From: Candidatus Gordonibacter avicola
Lineage (GTDB): Bacteria > Actinomycetota > Coriobacteriia > Coriobacteriales > Eggerthellaceae
Direction: 5' to 3'
NCBI GenBank assembly: GCA_019113915.1
Contig: DXGM01000038.1
Location: 108,020 to 172,019 of the forward strand
Length of the DNA stretch: 64,000 nt
How positions within the stretch are numbered: position 1 is the stretch's first letter; every line of letters begins with the position of its first letter. The notes under the pieces are model-generated. The model did not search any database and was not told the DNA's origin. It worked only from the letters and a program-made list of their open reading frames with translations. A program made the translations under genes and the position numbers. Below, piece by piece: positions 50,628-59,596 of this stretch.

Positions 50628-52691
50628 ATGAACGTCTACGTTTCGAACATTGTTATTGCCGCCGTCACCTTTCCGCTGCTGGCACTGGTGATTACCCTTC
50701 CCTACCTTATTTATCAGTACCGCAAGTTTGGATCGGTGCCGTGGCTGCGCACGTTCATTGTGTACTCGTTTGTGTTCTACCTGCTGTGCGCGTATTTCCT
50801 TGTGCTGCTGCCGCTGCCGGAAAACCGCTCGGCCGTGGTGCCCTATGCGCAAACGCCGCAGCTGGTGCCGTTCAATTTTGTGCGGGAATTCCTGGCGGAA
50901 ACCACGTTTTCCGTAAGCGACCCCACCACGTGGCTTCCCGTGCTGCGCGACCCGTATGTGTACGAGGCCCTGTTCAACGTGCTGCTGCTGGTGCCGCTGG
51001 GCATGTATCTACGCTACTACTTCAGGCGCACGTGGTGGCAGACGCTGGGCCTGGGATTTTTGGTGACGCTGTCGTTTGAGCTGACGCAGCTCACCGGGCT
51101 CTGGGGAATCTATGCACACCCCTACCGCCTGTTCGACGTCGACGATTTGCTGCTGAACACGCTCGGCGCCATGGTGGGCTTTTGGGCCGTGGGCCCAGCG
51201 ATGCGCGTACTGCCCGACATTCGTCTGGTGAACGAGGAAGCGCGTGAAGCCGGTGTCCGGGCAAGTGTGACGAAGCGCGCGCTGTCGTTTTTCATCGACC
51301 TCTTTTTCGCGTTTATTGCCTCATCTGCGGTGGCGTTTATCCTGAGCCAGTTTGGGGTGCCGGGCACCGCAACGGCGGAGCGCGGCTTCGAGAACCTCAC
51401 CACCTGGGCGCTTGAGCTGCTGGTGCTGGGGGTGTTCTTCGTGGTGATTCCCACCATCACGCGGGGGCAAACGCTGGGCCAAAAGATTCTGCGGCTGCGC
51501 ATCGTGCGCTCGGACGCGTCACAGGCGAAGTGGTATCACTATCTTGCGCGCTACGGGCTGCTGTATCTGCTGGTGATAGCGCCGCTCGCCCTTCTGACGG
51601 GCATCACCCGGCTTGACGCGAGCACCGCCAGCGAGATGGGAAGCATTGCCAGCCTTGCAGTGCAGTATCGCACGGCGCTTGTGGTGGTATGGTGCGCAGT
51701 GATGGCGGCGTGGGTGGTTTCGCTTTTCGTGCGCGCCGTGCGTGCGTGGCGCTTGAAGCGCCCGTTCATTATGCTTAATGGCCTGTTGAGCGGCACACGC
51801 GTTATGACGTGCGCCGGTGTGGAAGAGATGCGCGAGCGCCGCAGCGCGCTTGACGTGGCCGAGGTGGTGGCCCTTGAGCGCGCCATCGAGGCCGACGGCA
51901 CACCGCTTTCGGCGCTCATGGATCGCGCGGGCAAGGCGGTGGCCGAAGAGGTGCGCACGTGGGTGCCCGATCCGGCGCGCGTCGTGGTGCTGTGCGGCGC
52001 AGGCAACAACGGGGGTGACGGTTGGGTGTGTGCTCGCGAGTTGGCGCTAGCGGGCTATCCGGTCACGCTGGTGGCACCCGACCTGGCCGAACGTTTGCGC
52101 GCTGAGCCGGCACGCTCAACGGCGGCCGCGGTGTTTTCGGATGCGGCCGAGCGCGGGCTACCCTTGACGGTACTCATCGCGCCCGACACCGACGTGCTGA
52201 ACGACACCATCGACAAGGCGGCGGCCGTGGTGGATGCCCTCTTGGGAACAGGCTTTTCGGGCGATGAAGTGCGCGAACCCTATGCCAGCTGGATTCGCGC
52301 TGCGAACCGGCGACGCTTCGAGGGAGCGCGCGGAAAGGGCCGCGGGCGGCACCGCAAGCGCTCGCATGAGCGGGGCGACCACGAGCGCCGGCGCGGCGTG
52401 CCGCGACGGGTGGAGGGTGCTCCCTTCGCCGTGGCGGTAGATGTGCCGAGCGGACTTTCGGCACAGACCGGCATGGCCGCGCGACCCTGCTTCGCGGCCG
52501 ATGCCACGGTAACCATGCTGGCCTTCAAGCCCGGCCTCACCGTTCCCGCCGCCGCGCGCTGGACCGGTGCCGTTAAGCTGGCGAAACTCGACGTTGACGT
52601 AGCCACGTACCTTCCCCGCCTGCGAGCGCAGAACGAGGAAGGTACACCGGAACTTGCGGAGACGCACGAGCGCCCCGCAACAAAGAACTAG
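50628..52691 (+). CDS. VanZ-RDD membrane protein fused to NAD(P)HX epimerase-like (YjeF_N) domain
   Basis: 687 residues in one frame. Residues about 1-205: VanZ-like membrane domain (ELTQLTGLWGIYAHPYRLFD, then DVDDLLLNTLGA). Residues 210-390: RDD domain (KRALSFFIDLFFAF, GQTLGQKILRLRIV, SGTRVM at the end). Residues 395-680: YjeF_N (LMDRAGKAVAEEV, VVLCGAGNNGGDGWV, VDALLGTGFSG, AVDVPSGLSAQTG). An Arg/Gly-rich insert of about 35 residues interrupts the YjeF_N part. The NnrD dehydratase half is absent. Fusion of a membrane module to a metabolite-repair enzyme is unusual. Confidence 0.8.
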   Translation: MNVYVSNIVIAAVTFPLLALVITLPYLIYQYRKFGSVPWLRTFIVYSFVFYLLCAYFLVLLPLPENRSAVVPYAQTPQLVPFNFVREFLAETTFSVSDPTTWLPVLRDPYVYEALFNVLLLVPLGMYLRYYFRRTWWQTLGLGFLVTLSFELTQLTGLWGIYAHPYRLFDVDDLLLNTLGAMVGFWAVGPAMRVLPDIRLVNEEAREAGVRASVTKRALSFFIDLFFAFIASSAVAFILSQFGVPGTATAERGFENLTTWALELLVLGVFFVVIPTITRGQTLGQKILRLRIVRSDASQAKWYHYLARYGLLYLLVIAPLALLTGITRLDASTASEMGSIASLAVQYRTALVVVWCAVMAAWVVSLFVRAVRAWRLKRPFIMLNGLLSGTRVMTCAGVEEMRERRSALDVAEVVALERAIEADGTPLSALMDRAGKAVAEEVRTWVPDPARVVVLCGAGNNGGDGWVCARELALAGYPVTLVAPDLAERLRAEPARSTAAAVFSDAAERGLPLTVLIAPDTDVLNDTIDKAAAVVDALLGTGFSGDEVREPYASWIRAANRRRFEGARGKGRGRHRKRSHERGDHERRRGVPRRVEGAPFAVAVDVPSGLSAQTGMAARPCFAADATVTMLAFKPGLTVPAAARWTGAVKLAKLDVDVATYLPRLRAQNEEGTPELAETHERPATKN

Positions 52692-53113
52692 ATATAGAAG
52701 CCGCAGCAGGTTCCGTCTTCGTAGTAGCTCACGCGCATGGGATCGGACACGTTCTCGAATTCAATGATTTGCACGACGGTCACAAATTCGCGACCGTCCC
52801 TCTCGTCCTGCAAAAACGACACGTCGCCGTAGCTTTTGAACTCGCCGCATTTGTCGAGCGCCGGATCAATGGTTTTGGCCAGGTCCTCCGCCGAGGTGCC
52901 CTCCATCTTCACCAGTTCATACAGCTTGTCGTAGTCGCGCGCCACGAGCGCGTCGGCCACCTCAAGCCCGCGTTCGGTCAATTCGGCCTCGTTGGCCCAC
53001 GACGGCAAGCCCGTGGTTGCCTGCTCGCCGCCACCCGATGAGCACCCCACCACACAGAGCGCCACCACCGCAGCTGCTGCTAGTGCCACCACCAGTTTCA
53101 GTTTTCCTCGCAT
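52688..53113 (-). CDS. Predicted lipoprotein, unknown function
   Basis: 141 residues from ATG 53113. Signal peptide MRGKLKLVVALAAAAVVALC with lipobox VVGC, Cys at about 24, then a Gly/Ser linker and a small acidic domain (LTERGLEVADALVARDYDKL ... PMRVSYYEDGTCCG). Relatives are common Coriobacteriia lipoproteins of unknown function. Its stop overlaps that of the convergent VanZ fusion gene. Confidence 0.8.
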   Translation of the reverse strand: MRGKLKLVVALAAAAVVALCVVGCSSGGGEQATTGLPSWANEAELTERGLEVADALVARDYDKLYELVKMEGTSAEDLAKTIDPALDKCGEFKSYGDVSFLQDERDGREFVTVVQIIEFENVSDPMRVSYYEDGTCCGFYI

Positions 53114-53484
53114 AGCACATCCTTCCCTTCCTTCGAAACCTTTACCCTTTGAGCCCAGGCAAGCGCCCCGCAAAGAGGACCCTTCCCCTCAACGAACACT
53201 TCAACCCAGTATAGCGAAGAATCAAGCCCCCCCCCAGCGCTTGGCGGCTCCTTCGTTCGGTGAGCGGTTTACTTGGTGGTGTTTACGGGGATTTGCAGGC
53301 GGTTGCCCGCGCTCGCGATAAAAGTGTGACGCAGGAGCAAGCACAAACGCATCGCTTTTTCCCCATAAAAAAGGCCCTCCTTCGGATGGGGGGTCCGAAG
53401 GAGGGCTAGGCAGTACGCACAGAGGAGAAGGGGAAGGTGCGCATGCTCATCGTGCCCGTCGGGAGGTTTGAGAGAGAGGGGGGT
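53114..53484. other. Intergenic region with terminator and C9 tract
   Basis: No gene. Holds a C9 run at 53227-53235 and the terminator of the ferritin-like gene at 53374-53406. Confidence 0.5.
53374..53406 (-). terminator. Rho-independent terminator of ferritin-like gene
   Basis: GCCCTCCTTCGGA / TCCGAAGGAGGGC, perfect 13-bp stem, loop of 7, followed on the minus strand by a T6 run. Confidence 0.88.
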
Positions 53485-53901
53485 TCACACGAGAGACGAG
53501 ACGACGGGACACTCGAATAGGTTTGGGGGGGTTATCCTTGGGACGCGTCGGCCATCCTTGCTGACCACGCTGCCGAGAATATCCTGGGCGGCTGACGACT
53601 GAACGCCCAGCTCATCCATCATATCTTTGACTTCGCCCACACCCTCGGCGAAGTGGTCAGCCTCAGAAGGATCAAGGTACTCCAACAGCGCGAGCAACTC
53701 GCCCATGTGCTCTTTTTCCTCGTTCGCAATGTCAAGAAGCACTTTGCGCGCCACCTCGTCATCGGTGGCCGCCGCGTGAGCCTCGTACAGCAGCGCGGCC
53801 TCAAGCTCGCTTGCCAGATCCACGCGGATCGCTTGGACAAGCTCACCCTTGGTCATCGTGCGCGGCACGTTAGCGACAAACGGGTTGGCGAAACTGGGCA
53901 T
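53485..53901 (-). CDS. Ferritin-like (encapsulated-ferritin/rubrerythrin type) protein
   Basis: 138 residues from ATG 53901. Two-helix ferritin-like unit with Fe ligands in ELEAALLYEAHAA (Glu) and IANEEKEHMGELL (Glu, His), the spacing of encapsulated ferritins that dimerise to complete the iron site. C-terminal tail has no obvious encapsulin-targeting sequence, and no encapsulin gene is in the window. Roles in iron storage or peroxide protection are inferred. Confidence 0.78.
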   Translation of the reverse strand: MPSFANPFVANVPRTMTKGELVQAIRVDLASELEAALLYEAHAAATDDEVARKVLLDIANEEKEHMGELLALLEYLDPSEADHFAEGVGEVKDMMDELGVQSSAAQDILGSVVSKDGRRVPRITPPNLFECPVVSSLV

Positions 53902-54054
53902 TTCTCGCTCCTTCTCAAGGCAACCGCACCGGTACATCGAGGGGCGGAAGAGGTCTTCGTTATCAAGCGAGACCCAGCATAGGCGAGGCCCAGAGGCGTC
54001 GCAACGCTTTGCCGGGTTTGGTAAAGGCCCGGTCAACGCGTTGTTACGCGGACG

Positions 54055-55059
54055 TCAAGAAAGCCCGTAGAATTCGGTGGTCAGCGGGCGGCTGGTGAGC
54101 GCGTGCGCCACGTCGCGCGGATCGGCGCCTTCCCACACAATGCTGCGCACCACATCGGTGATGGGCAGTTCCACGCCGTAGCGCTCGGCCAGCGTGCTCA
54201 GCGTTTTGCACGCAAGCGCGCCCTCGGCCACCATGTGCGTTTCGTTGGTGAAGTCGGCCAGCGTCATGCCCTCGGCCACCATTTTGCCGAAGCGGCGGTT
54301 GCGCGAATGCTCGGAGGTGCAGGTGGCAATGAGGTCACCCGTGCCAGCCAGCCCCATGCACGTGAGCGCCTCGCCGCCGGCGCGCACCACGAGGCGGCTC
54401 ATCTCGGCCAGGCCACGTGTCATAAGCATAGCGGCCGTGTTGTCACCATAGCCCAGCCCATAGGACATGCCCACCGCAATGGCGATGACGTTCTTGAACG
54501 CCGCACACAGCTCCACGCCGCACACGTCGTCGCTCGTATAGGTGCGGAAGGTGTCCGTGGCAAACAACTCCTGGAAGAGTTCAGCCGTTTCAGACGAGGG
54601 GCTGGCAATAACCGTGCCGGACGGCACGCCTTTGATCACTTCTTCGGCGTGGTTCGGGCCCGACAACACCGCGAAGCGCGCTGCGTTGCCCATTTCGGCT
54701 TCGAACACTTCCACCGGCAAAAGGCCACTGCCCTCTTCGACACCTTTCGAGCAGATGATCACGGGGAATTCGGCGTCCACCACATCGGCGAGCGCGCAGG
54801 CGACACCACGTAGCAGGTTCGACGGCGTCACAACGACGGCCGCGCGCGAGCGCAGAAGGGCGTCTTGGTATGAGACGGTGGCCACAATGTTTTCGGACAG
54901 GGCGATTTCGGTTAGGTAGCGCGGGTTGTGATGCTTGGTGTTGACAGCCTTCACCACTTCGGGCTTGCGTGCCCACAGCCCCACGTTGTGCCCGTTGCCG
55001 GCCAACAATTGCGCCAACGCCGTCCCCCACGACCCCGCACCAATGACGCCAATTTTCAT
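54055..55059 (-). CDS. gpsA: Glycerol-3-phosphate dehydrogenase [NAD(P)+]
   Basis: 334 residues from ATG 55059. MKIGVIGAGSWGTALAQLLA (dinucleotide binding), VLSGPNHAEEV, CGVELCAAFKNVIAIAVGMS (catalytic Lys), LAGTGDLIATCTSEHSRNRRFG. Makes sn-glycerol-3-phosphate, the acceptor for PlsY encoded upstream. Confidence 0.95.
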   Translation of the reverse strand: MKIGVIGAGSWGTALAQLLAGNGHNVGLWARKPEVVKAVNTKHHNPRYLTEIALSENIVATVSYQDALLRSRAAVVVTPSNLLRGVACALADVVDAEFPVIICSKGVEEGSGLLPVEVFEAEMGNAARFAVLSGPNHAEEVIKGVPSGTVIASPSSETAELFQELFATDTFRTYTSDDVCGVELCAAFKNVIAIAVGMSYGLGYGDNTAAMLMTRGLAEMSRLVVRAGGEALTCMGLAGTGDLIATCTSEHSRNRRFGKMVAEGMTLADFTNETHMVAEGALACKTLSTLAERYGVELPITDVVRSIVWEGADPRDVAHALTSRPLTTEFYGLS

Positions 55060-55315
55060 GTCCATCCCTTTCCACCCAGGTCGTTCGTAACGTCAGCGAG
55101 CAAGCACCGTTCGTAGGTTAACCGTAGGGCAAGGGCTCTGCCCTTGCCGTCAACCACGTTTGACCAGCAGGTTTATTCTCGTTGAGCGGCAAGGGTAGAA
55201 CCCTTGCCCTACGGAGCACCTGCAAGGAAAATTGTTGTTGTAGTTCCCCCGCAAATTGCGAAAAACCGACACTGGTTTTCCGCCTTCGGCGGAACGGGCG
55301 CTCTGGAGAGCGCCC
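55060..55315. repeat. Cluster of intergenic hairpins
   Basis: CCGTAGGGCAAGGG (55122-55135) and CCCTTGCCCTACGG (55201-55214) are exact inverses; within them two smaller hairpins form, GGCAAGGG-ctctg-CCCTTGCC (55128-55148) and GGCAAGGG-tagaa-CCCTTGCC (55188-55208). Two more perfect hairpins follow: TTCCGCC-ttc-GGCGGAA (55277-55293) and GGGCGCTC-tgga-GAGCGCCC (55296-55315). REP-like; could attenuate plsY-gpsA readthrough. Confidence 0.65.
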
Positions 55316-55969
55316 CTACGAACGACTCCCGATTTTACTCTCTTCGCCGGACATCAGGCGTTTGATGTTGCTTCGGTGGGCCCAGATGACGGTGAGGGCC
55401 GCCAGTGTGCAGCATGCCCAGGCAATCCAGTCGCCCCAGAAAAAGTACAGCGCGAAAAACGGGCACGCCACGGCCGCGGCGATGGAACCCACCGACACGT
55501 GCTTCGTCGTCACCACCAACACGGCGAACAGCAAAAGCTCCAGGCAGGCGCCCACCCAGCCAAACGTCACAAACAAGCAGCCAACGGCAACCGCAATGCC
55601 CTTGCCGCCCTTAAATCCTAGCCACGGGCTAAAGATATGCCCCCACGTGCAGCCCAGAAACGCCACAGCAAGCATGGTGTCATAGCTGACGAGCGCCCCC
55701 GGCACAAGGCCCGCACCTGGCAGGAAGTTCCATGCAAACGCCCAGGCCAGAAGCCCGGACAGAAGGCCTTTCCCGAAATCCAGCACGAACACCGCGTAGC
55801 CACCCACCTTACCCATGGTGCGAATGGCGTTCGTGGTGCCAATGTTTCCCGAGCCGTGCTCGCGCAAATCAGTGTGGTAAAACACCTTCGAAATGATAAG
55901 GCCCCAGGGGATCGACCCCAGAAGGAACGCCGCAACAAACAGCGCGGCTGCAACCAGCAAGTCCTGCAT
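55316..55969 (-). CDS. plsY: Glycerol-3-phosphate acyltransferase
   Basis: 217 residues, five or more membrane helices. LGSIPWGLIISKVFY, GSGNIGTTNAIRTMGK, DFGKGLLSG and GFKGGKGIAVAVG are the conserved loops of PlsY. Transfers the acyl group from acyl-phosphate (made by PlsX) to glycerol-3-phosphate. Confidence 0.95.
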   Translation of the reverse strand: MQDLLVAAALFVAAFLLGSIPWGLIISKVFYHTDLREHGSGNIGTTNAIRTMGKVGGYAVFVLDFGKGLLSGLLAWAFAWNFLPGAGLVPGALVSYDTMLAVAFLGCTWGHIFSPWLGFKGGKGIAVAVGCLFVTFGWVGACLELLLFAVLVVTTKHVSVGSIAAAVACPFFALYFFWGDWIAWACCTLAALTVIWAHRSNIKRLMSGEESKIGSRS

Positions 55970-55978
55970 TCCTCTTCC

Positions 55979-57295
55979 TTAGTCCTTCTTCTTGAACTTC
56001 AGTTTAATGGGCGTGCCCACCAAGTCGAAGCTTTCGCGCAGACGGTTCTCCAGGAATCGCTCGAAGTTGTCGGTGACCACGTCGGGGCGGTTCGCGAAGA
56101 ACGTAAACTGCGGCGGGCGCGTGGCGGTTTGCGTCACGTACTTCATGCGCAGGATGACTTTGCCCTTGGTGACCGTGTGGCCGCTTTCGCGGATTTCGGC
56201 CAGCCACGTGTTCAGCTTGTTGGTGGGGATGGTGCGGTTGAAGTTCTCGTAGGCCTCGTCGATGGCTTCCCAGATGCGATCCACCTTTTTGCCGGTGAGC
56301 GCCGAGATGGCGATGATGGGAGCGTAGCCCACGAACATGAGGCGGTCGGCAATGCGCTCGCGGATTTCGGCTTTGGCCTCGGGGCCTTCCACGAGGTCCC
56401 ACTTGTTCAGCACAATGACCATGGCACACCCGCGCTCGGCCGCGAAGCCTGCCACGCGTTGGTCCTGGTCAGTGAGGCCCAGCGTGGAGTCAATCACCAA
56501 CAGCGCCACGTCGGCGCGGTCGATGGCGCGCATGGCACGCACGAACCCGTAGTATTCCACGTCTTCATCGATCTGACTCTTGCGGCGCAGGCCCGCCGTG
56601 TCCACGATGGTGTAGCGCTGGCCGTTGTGCGTGATGTGCGTATCGATGGCATCGCGCGTGGTGCCGGCCACATCAGACACGATGGAGCGCTCGTTTTGCG
56701 TCAGGCGATTCGTGAGCGAGGATTTGCCGGCGTTCGGGCGGCCGATAATGGCCACGTTGATGCCATCATCTTCGTCATTTTCTTCTGACAGTTCCACGCG
56801 ACGCAACTCTTCTACCAGGGCATCCAGCAAGTCGCCGGTGCCGTGGCCGTGCGTAGCCGACACGGGCCACGGATCCCCCAGCCCCAGCTGGTAGAACTCC
56901 CACAACTCGTCGTCGCGGTTGGGCGTGTCCATCTTGTTTACGGCAAGGAACACGGGCTTCTTCGTGCGACGCAGGATGCGCGCCACCTCTTCGTCGTCGG
57001 CGTTGATGCCGGTTTTGCCGTCCACCAAGAAGATGATGACGTCGGCTTCGTTTGCGCCGGCCAGCGCCTGGTTGCGGATGGATCCTTGGAAGGCGTCGTC
57101 GTCGCCCATCTCAATACCGCCGGTGTCGACGAGCTTGAACTCGACGCCGTTCCAGTCGGCTTCATGGTACGAGCGGTCGCGCGTGACGCCGCGCATCTCG
57201 TGGACGATGGCCTCGTCGGCCTGGGCTATGCGGTTCACGAAGGTGGACTTGCCGACATTCGGCCGTCCCACCACCGCGACGAGTGGTAAAGGCAT
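55979..57295 (-). CDS. der: GTPase Der (EngA)
   Basis: 438 residues from ATG 57295 (GTGAGGACAACC upstream). Two tandem GTPase domains: first with VVGRPNVGKSTFVNRI, DTGGIE, NKMD; second with IIGRPNAGKSSLTNRL, DTAGLRRKSQ, NKWD; plus a C-terminal KH-like domain (about 350-438). Required for 50S subunit assembly. Neighbour of plsY and the DUF512 gene. Confidence 0.96.
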   Translation of the reverse strand: MPLPLVAVVGRPNVGKSTFVNRIAQADEAIVHEMRGVTRDRSYHEADWNGVEFKLVDTGGIEMGDDDAFQGSIRNQALAGANEADVIIFLVDGKTGINADDEEVARILRRTKKPVFLAVNKMDTPNRDDELWEFYQLGLGDPWPVSATHGHGTGDLLDALVEELRRVELSEENDEDDGINVAIIGRPNAGKSSLTNRLTQNERSIVSDVAGTTRDAIDTHITHNGQRYTIVDTAGLRRKSQIDEDVEYYGFVRAMRAIDRADVALLVIDSTLGLTDQDQRVAGFAAERGCAMVIVLNKWDLVEGPEAKAEIRERIADRLMFVGYAPIIAISALTGKKVDRIWEAIDEAYENFNRTIPTNKLNTWLAEIRESGHTVTKGKVILRMKYVTQTATRPPQFTFFANRPDVVTDNFERFLENRLRESFDLVGTPIKLKFKKKD

Positions 57296-57334
57296 GGTTG
57301 TCCTCACAAATAACGGTTCGGTTAGGGGCCGGCT

Positions 57335-58789
57335 TCAGCGTCCGGCCAGGTCGATGATCTCGCTCAGATAATCGGTTGCGTTACAGGATACCACGGCCAC
57401 ACGCGCGCCCGACCGCTTTCCCATATCCTCCAAAGTCATCCCATCGAGCGTCACCGCATCGTCATTAAACACGACGCGCGGAATGAGGTAGAGGGCGGAA
57501 GGGCTCGGGAGTGTATCGTGCGCGTTGAGCGCGGCGGCGGCGGTGCGCGTTGCTTCCGCGGCGCGGATGGCGGCGGCCATGTCACAACCGCACAGAAGCC
57601 CGGTCACGTCCACGTTGCCGCCGAAGAAGTGGTTGTCTACAAAGAGGGGTTCAAAGTGGCTGGTGAGAAGACCGCGGGCTACGAGCGGCGTCAGGAAGTC
57701 GCGCGTGGCCTGGCCCACCAGATAGCGCACGTCCAAGTTCGCGGTTTGCAGGGTATCGGCGGCGCGGGCTACCAGGCCGGTGCGTTCGGCTTCTTCCCAG
57801 TCGTCCACGAACGAGCGCACAATACCCACGCCGTCCTCGAACATGGCGAAATCGCCGTAAAACTCCGTGGGCGGCAGGTTGTCCAGCAGTTGCGCGCCGA
57901 AGGCGTTGCGGTAGAACTCGTCGGCGGGATAGGCCCACACTTCGCCACGCTCGGCAAGCGCGCGCTCCTGGAAGGGACGCACCAGGTCAAGCACCCCGCG
58001 CGCAGCCGCCGGGTCATTGAAGCTGGTGGTGAAGACACTCTGGTGGCGCGTGTAGCCCAGCGGCACAATACACACATCCAGAATGCCGGGGCGCACAAAC
58101 GCCCACTCAAGCGTGTCGGTGAGCACCTCGCCGTCGTTTTCGCCCGGCACGAGGACTATCTGCGCGTGGAATTCCACGCCCGCAGCAAGCAGCCGATCAA
58201 GTGCCGCCAGCCCGTGAGCTGCATGTTTGCCGATAAGCCGTCGGCGCGCCTCGGCGTCAGCCGCATGCAACGACACGCGCAGCGGCGAGATACACTGTTC
58301 GATGATGCGCCCTTCATCTGCGGCAGTGAGGTTCGTAAAGGTGACAAACGTACCCGAGAGGAAGCTCAGGCGGAAGTCGTCGTCGCGCAGGCTGAGCGAG
58401 GGGCGCATGCCGTCCGGCAGCTGGCGCATGAAGCAAAAGGTACACGCGTTGCGACACTGGCGCACGCCGTCATACACCACGCCGTCGAATTCCAGGCCCC
58501 AGTCCTCCCCCAGTTCGCGTTCGAGCACCACCGTGCCCGCATCGCCATCGAGGTCGAGGTAGCCCAGTTCCACCTCATCATCTGCCGAAAGCCAGCGCCA
58601 GTCGATGAGGTCGCGCAACGGCTGCCCGTCCACGCTGGTTATAAAGCACCCCGGCTCAAACCCCGCGTCGAAAGCCGGGCTGTCCGGAGCCACCGCCACA
58701 ATCCGCGCCCGCGGCTCCTCCGCACATGCACGGCACCGCGCAGCCCCTTCGGCCTGATCAACAATATCTTTCGACGGATAGGTGCTCAC
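57335..58789 (-). CDS. DUF512 radical-SAM-like protein with PDZ domain
   Basis: 484 residues; GTG 58789 is preferred (AAAGGA, 5 nt spacing) to a TTG just upstream. N-terminal region with four Cys-poor linker and C-R-A-C, a PDZ-like domain (DSPAFDAGFEPGCFITSVDG), a radical-SAM Cys motif CRNACTFCFM, a TIM-barrel-like core (VSLHAADAEARRRLIG, AQIVLVPGENDG, CIVPLGYTRH) and the DUF512 C-terminus. Function unknown; adjacency to der is conserved in Gram-positives. Confidence 0.9.
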   Translation of the reverse strand: MSTYPSKDIVDQAEGAARCRACAEEPRARIVAVAPDSPAFDAGFEPGCFITSVDGQPLRDLIDWRWLSADDEVELGYLDLDGDAGTVVLERELGEDWGLEFDGVVYDGVRQCRNACTFCFMRQLPDGMRPSLSLRDDDFRLSFLSGTFVTFTNLTAADEGRIIEQCISPLRVSLHAADAEARRRLIGKHAAHGLAALDRLLAAGVEFHAQIVLVPGENDGEVLTDTLEWAFVRPGILDVCIVPLGYTRHQSVFTTSFNDPAAARGVLDLVRPFQERALAERGEVWAYPADEFYRNAFGAQLLDNLPPTEFYGDFAMFEDGVGIVRSFVDDWEEAERTGLVARAADTLQTANLDVRYLVGQATRDFLTPLVARGLLTSHFEPLFVDNHFFGGNVDVTGLLCGCDMAAAIRAAEATRTAAAALNAHDTLPSPSALYLIPRVVFNDDAVTLDGMTLEDMGKRSGARVAVVSCNATDYLSEIIDLAGR

Positions 58790-59100
58790 CAACGTCCTTT
58801 CAGAACTCGCCCTAAATTCAACAAAAGCGCACTTATAGTATTTTCACCCAGTTACGTTTTCGCATTAATACTATAAAATTTTATAGTATTAAATAACCGC
58901 ACTACCCAGAACTCAAGAGTTCGATAAGCCCTCTTTAAAAGGAAATGACAATACAAGATTAAATGCAACCAATTAGTATTTTGATAAATCAATTCGATCT
59001 GAATTTGCCTTAAAAACTTTGGAATAAAACAACGAAAGCGCCGGAGGAGGTAAAATACATACCTTTCGGGCGCTTTGCTAAACTACATACTACTGCGATT
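58790..59100. other. AT-rich gap before nuclease gene
   Basis: No gene. Contains repeat copy A (58833-58891). The rest is AT-rich without recognisable signals. Confidence 0.5.
58833..58891 (+). repeat. 59-bp repeat, copy A
   Basis: Begins TTATAGTATTTTCACCC and ends in a 28-bp perfect palindrome whose arm is TTAATACTATAAAA. Copy B at 59597-59654 matches at most positions, with one 1-bp gap. The outer base pair of the palindrome is T-A here and G-C in copy B. Confidence 0.8.
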
Positions 59101-59490
59101 TCACTTGATGTCAATGATTTCTCTCTGACGATTAATAAACCACAAATGCTTGATACTTCTCATCTCCCGAGCATGTTTTCTGAGTTCACGCTCGATCACC
59201 TCGTCTGGTAGCTTTTTCATTCTCCGAGCATCGATAATAATGTTCGGTGATTGATGCAATGCTCTACGTATGTTGCGGTCAATAGCCCGTACGTTGTCTG
59301 CCTTCGGAGCTTTCATTTCCCAAACAAGTCCATTAATAAGTACATCTGCAGAGGTTCTTCTGTTTTCTTCGCTTCGGCGAATGAATTCTACTGTTATACC
59401 AACTTTCGCAAGTGCTTGAGCGCTTTCATATTCTTGATCCCAAATATTGAGACCTGGCGAAATAATTATTTTTCCGGAATCGCATTTCAT
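59101..59490 (-). CDS. Orphan CdiA C-terminal-type (PD-(D/E)xK) nuclease domain protein
   Basis: 129 residues. Core DVLINGLVWEMKAPKADN gives Asp-x8-Glu-x-Lys, then NIIIDARRMK and a final beta segment (IKHLWFINRQREII), matching the CdiA C-terminal tRNA-nuclease fold. It has no secretion or TpsA-like part and no obvious immunity gene beside it. Stand-alone copies occur in mobile elements of Gram-positives. Base composition is AT-rich; two 58-59 bp repeats bracket it. Confidence 0.7.
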   Translation of the reverse strand: MKCDSGKIIISPGLNIWDQEYESAQALAKVGITVEFIRRSEENRRTSADVLINGLVWEMKAPKADNVRAIDRNIRRALHQSPNIIIDARRMKKLPDEVIERELRKHAREMRSIKHLWFINRQREIIDIK

Positions 59491-59596
59491 ATTCCTTAGT
59501 ATACAACTAACAACATACTAATTTGACTATTTTAATCATTATTTATTATAGCTAGTGCTCTTGGTTCTTTATCCCATCGAGTTAAATGAACGCGAA

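Noticed and set aside
58833..58891. dif-like chromosome dimer resolution site
   Set aside because: The 28-bp length fits, but the fully symmetric AAAATTTT centre and presence of two copies do not match known dif sites.
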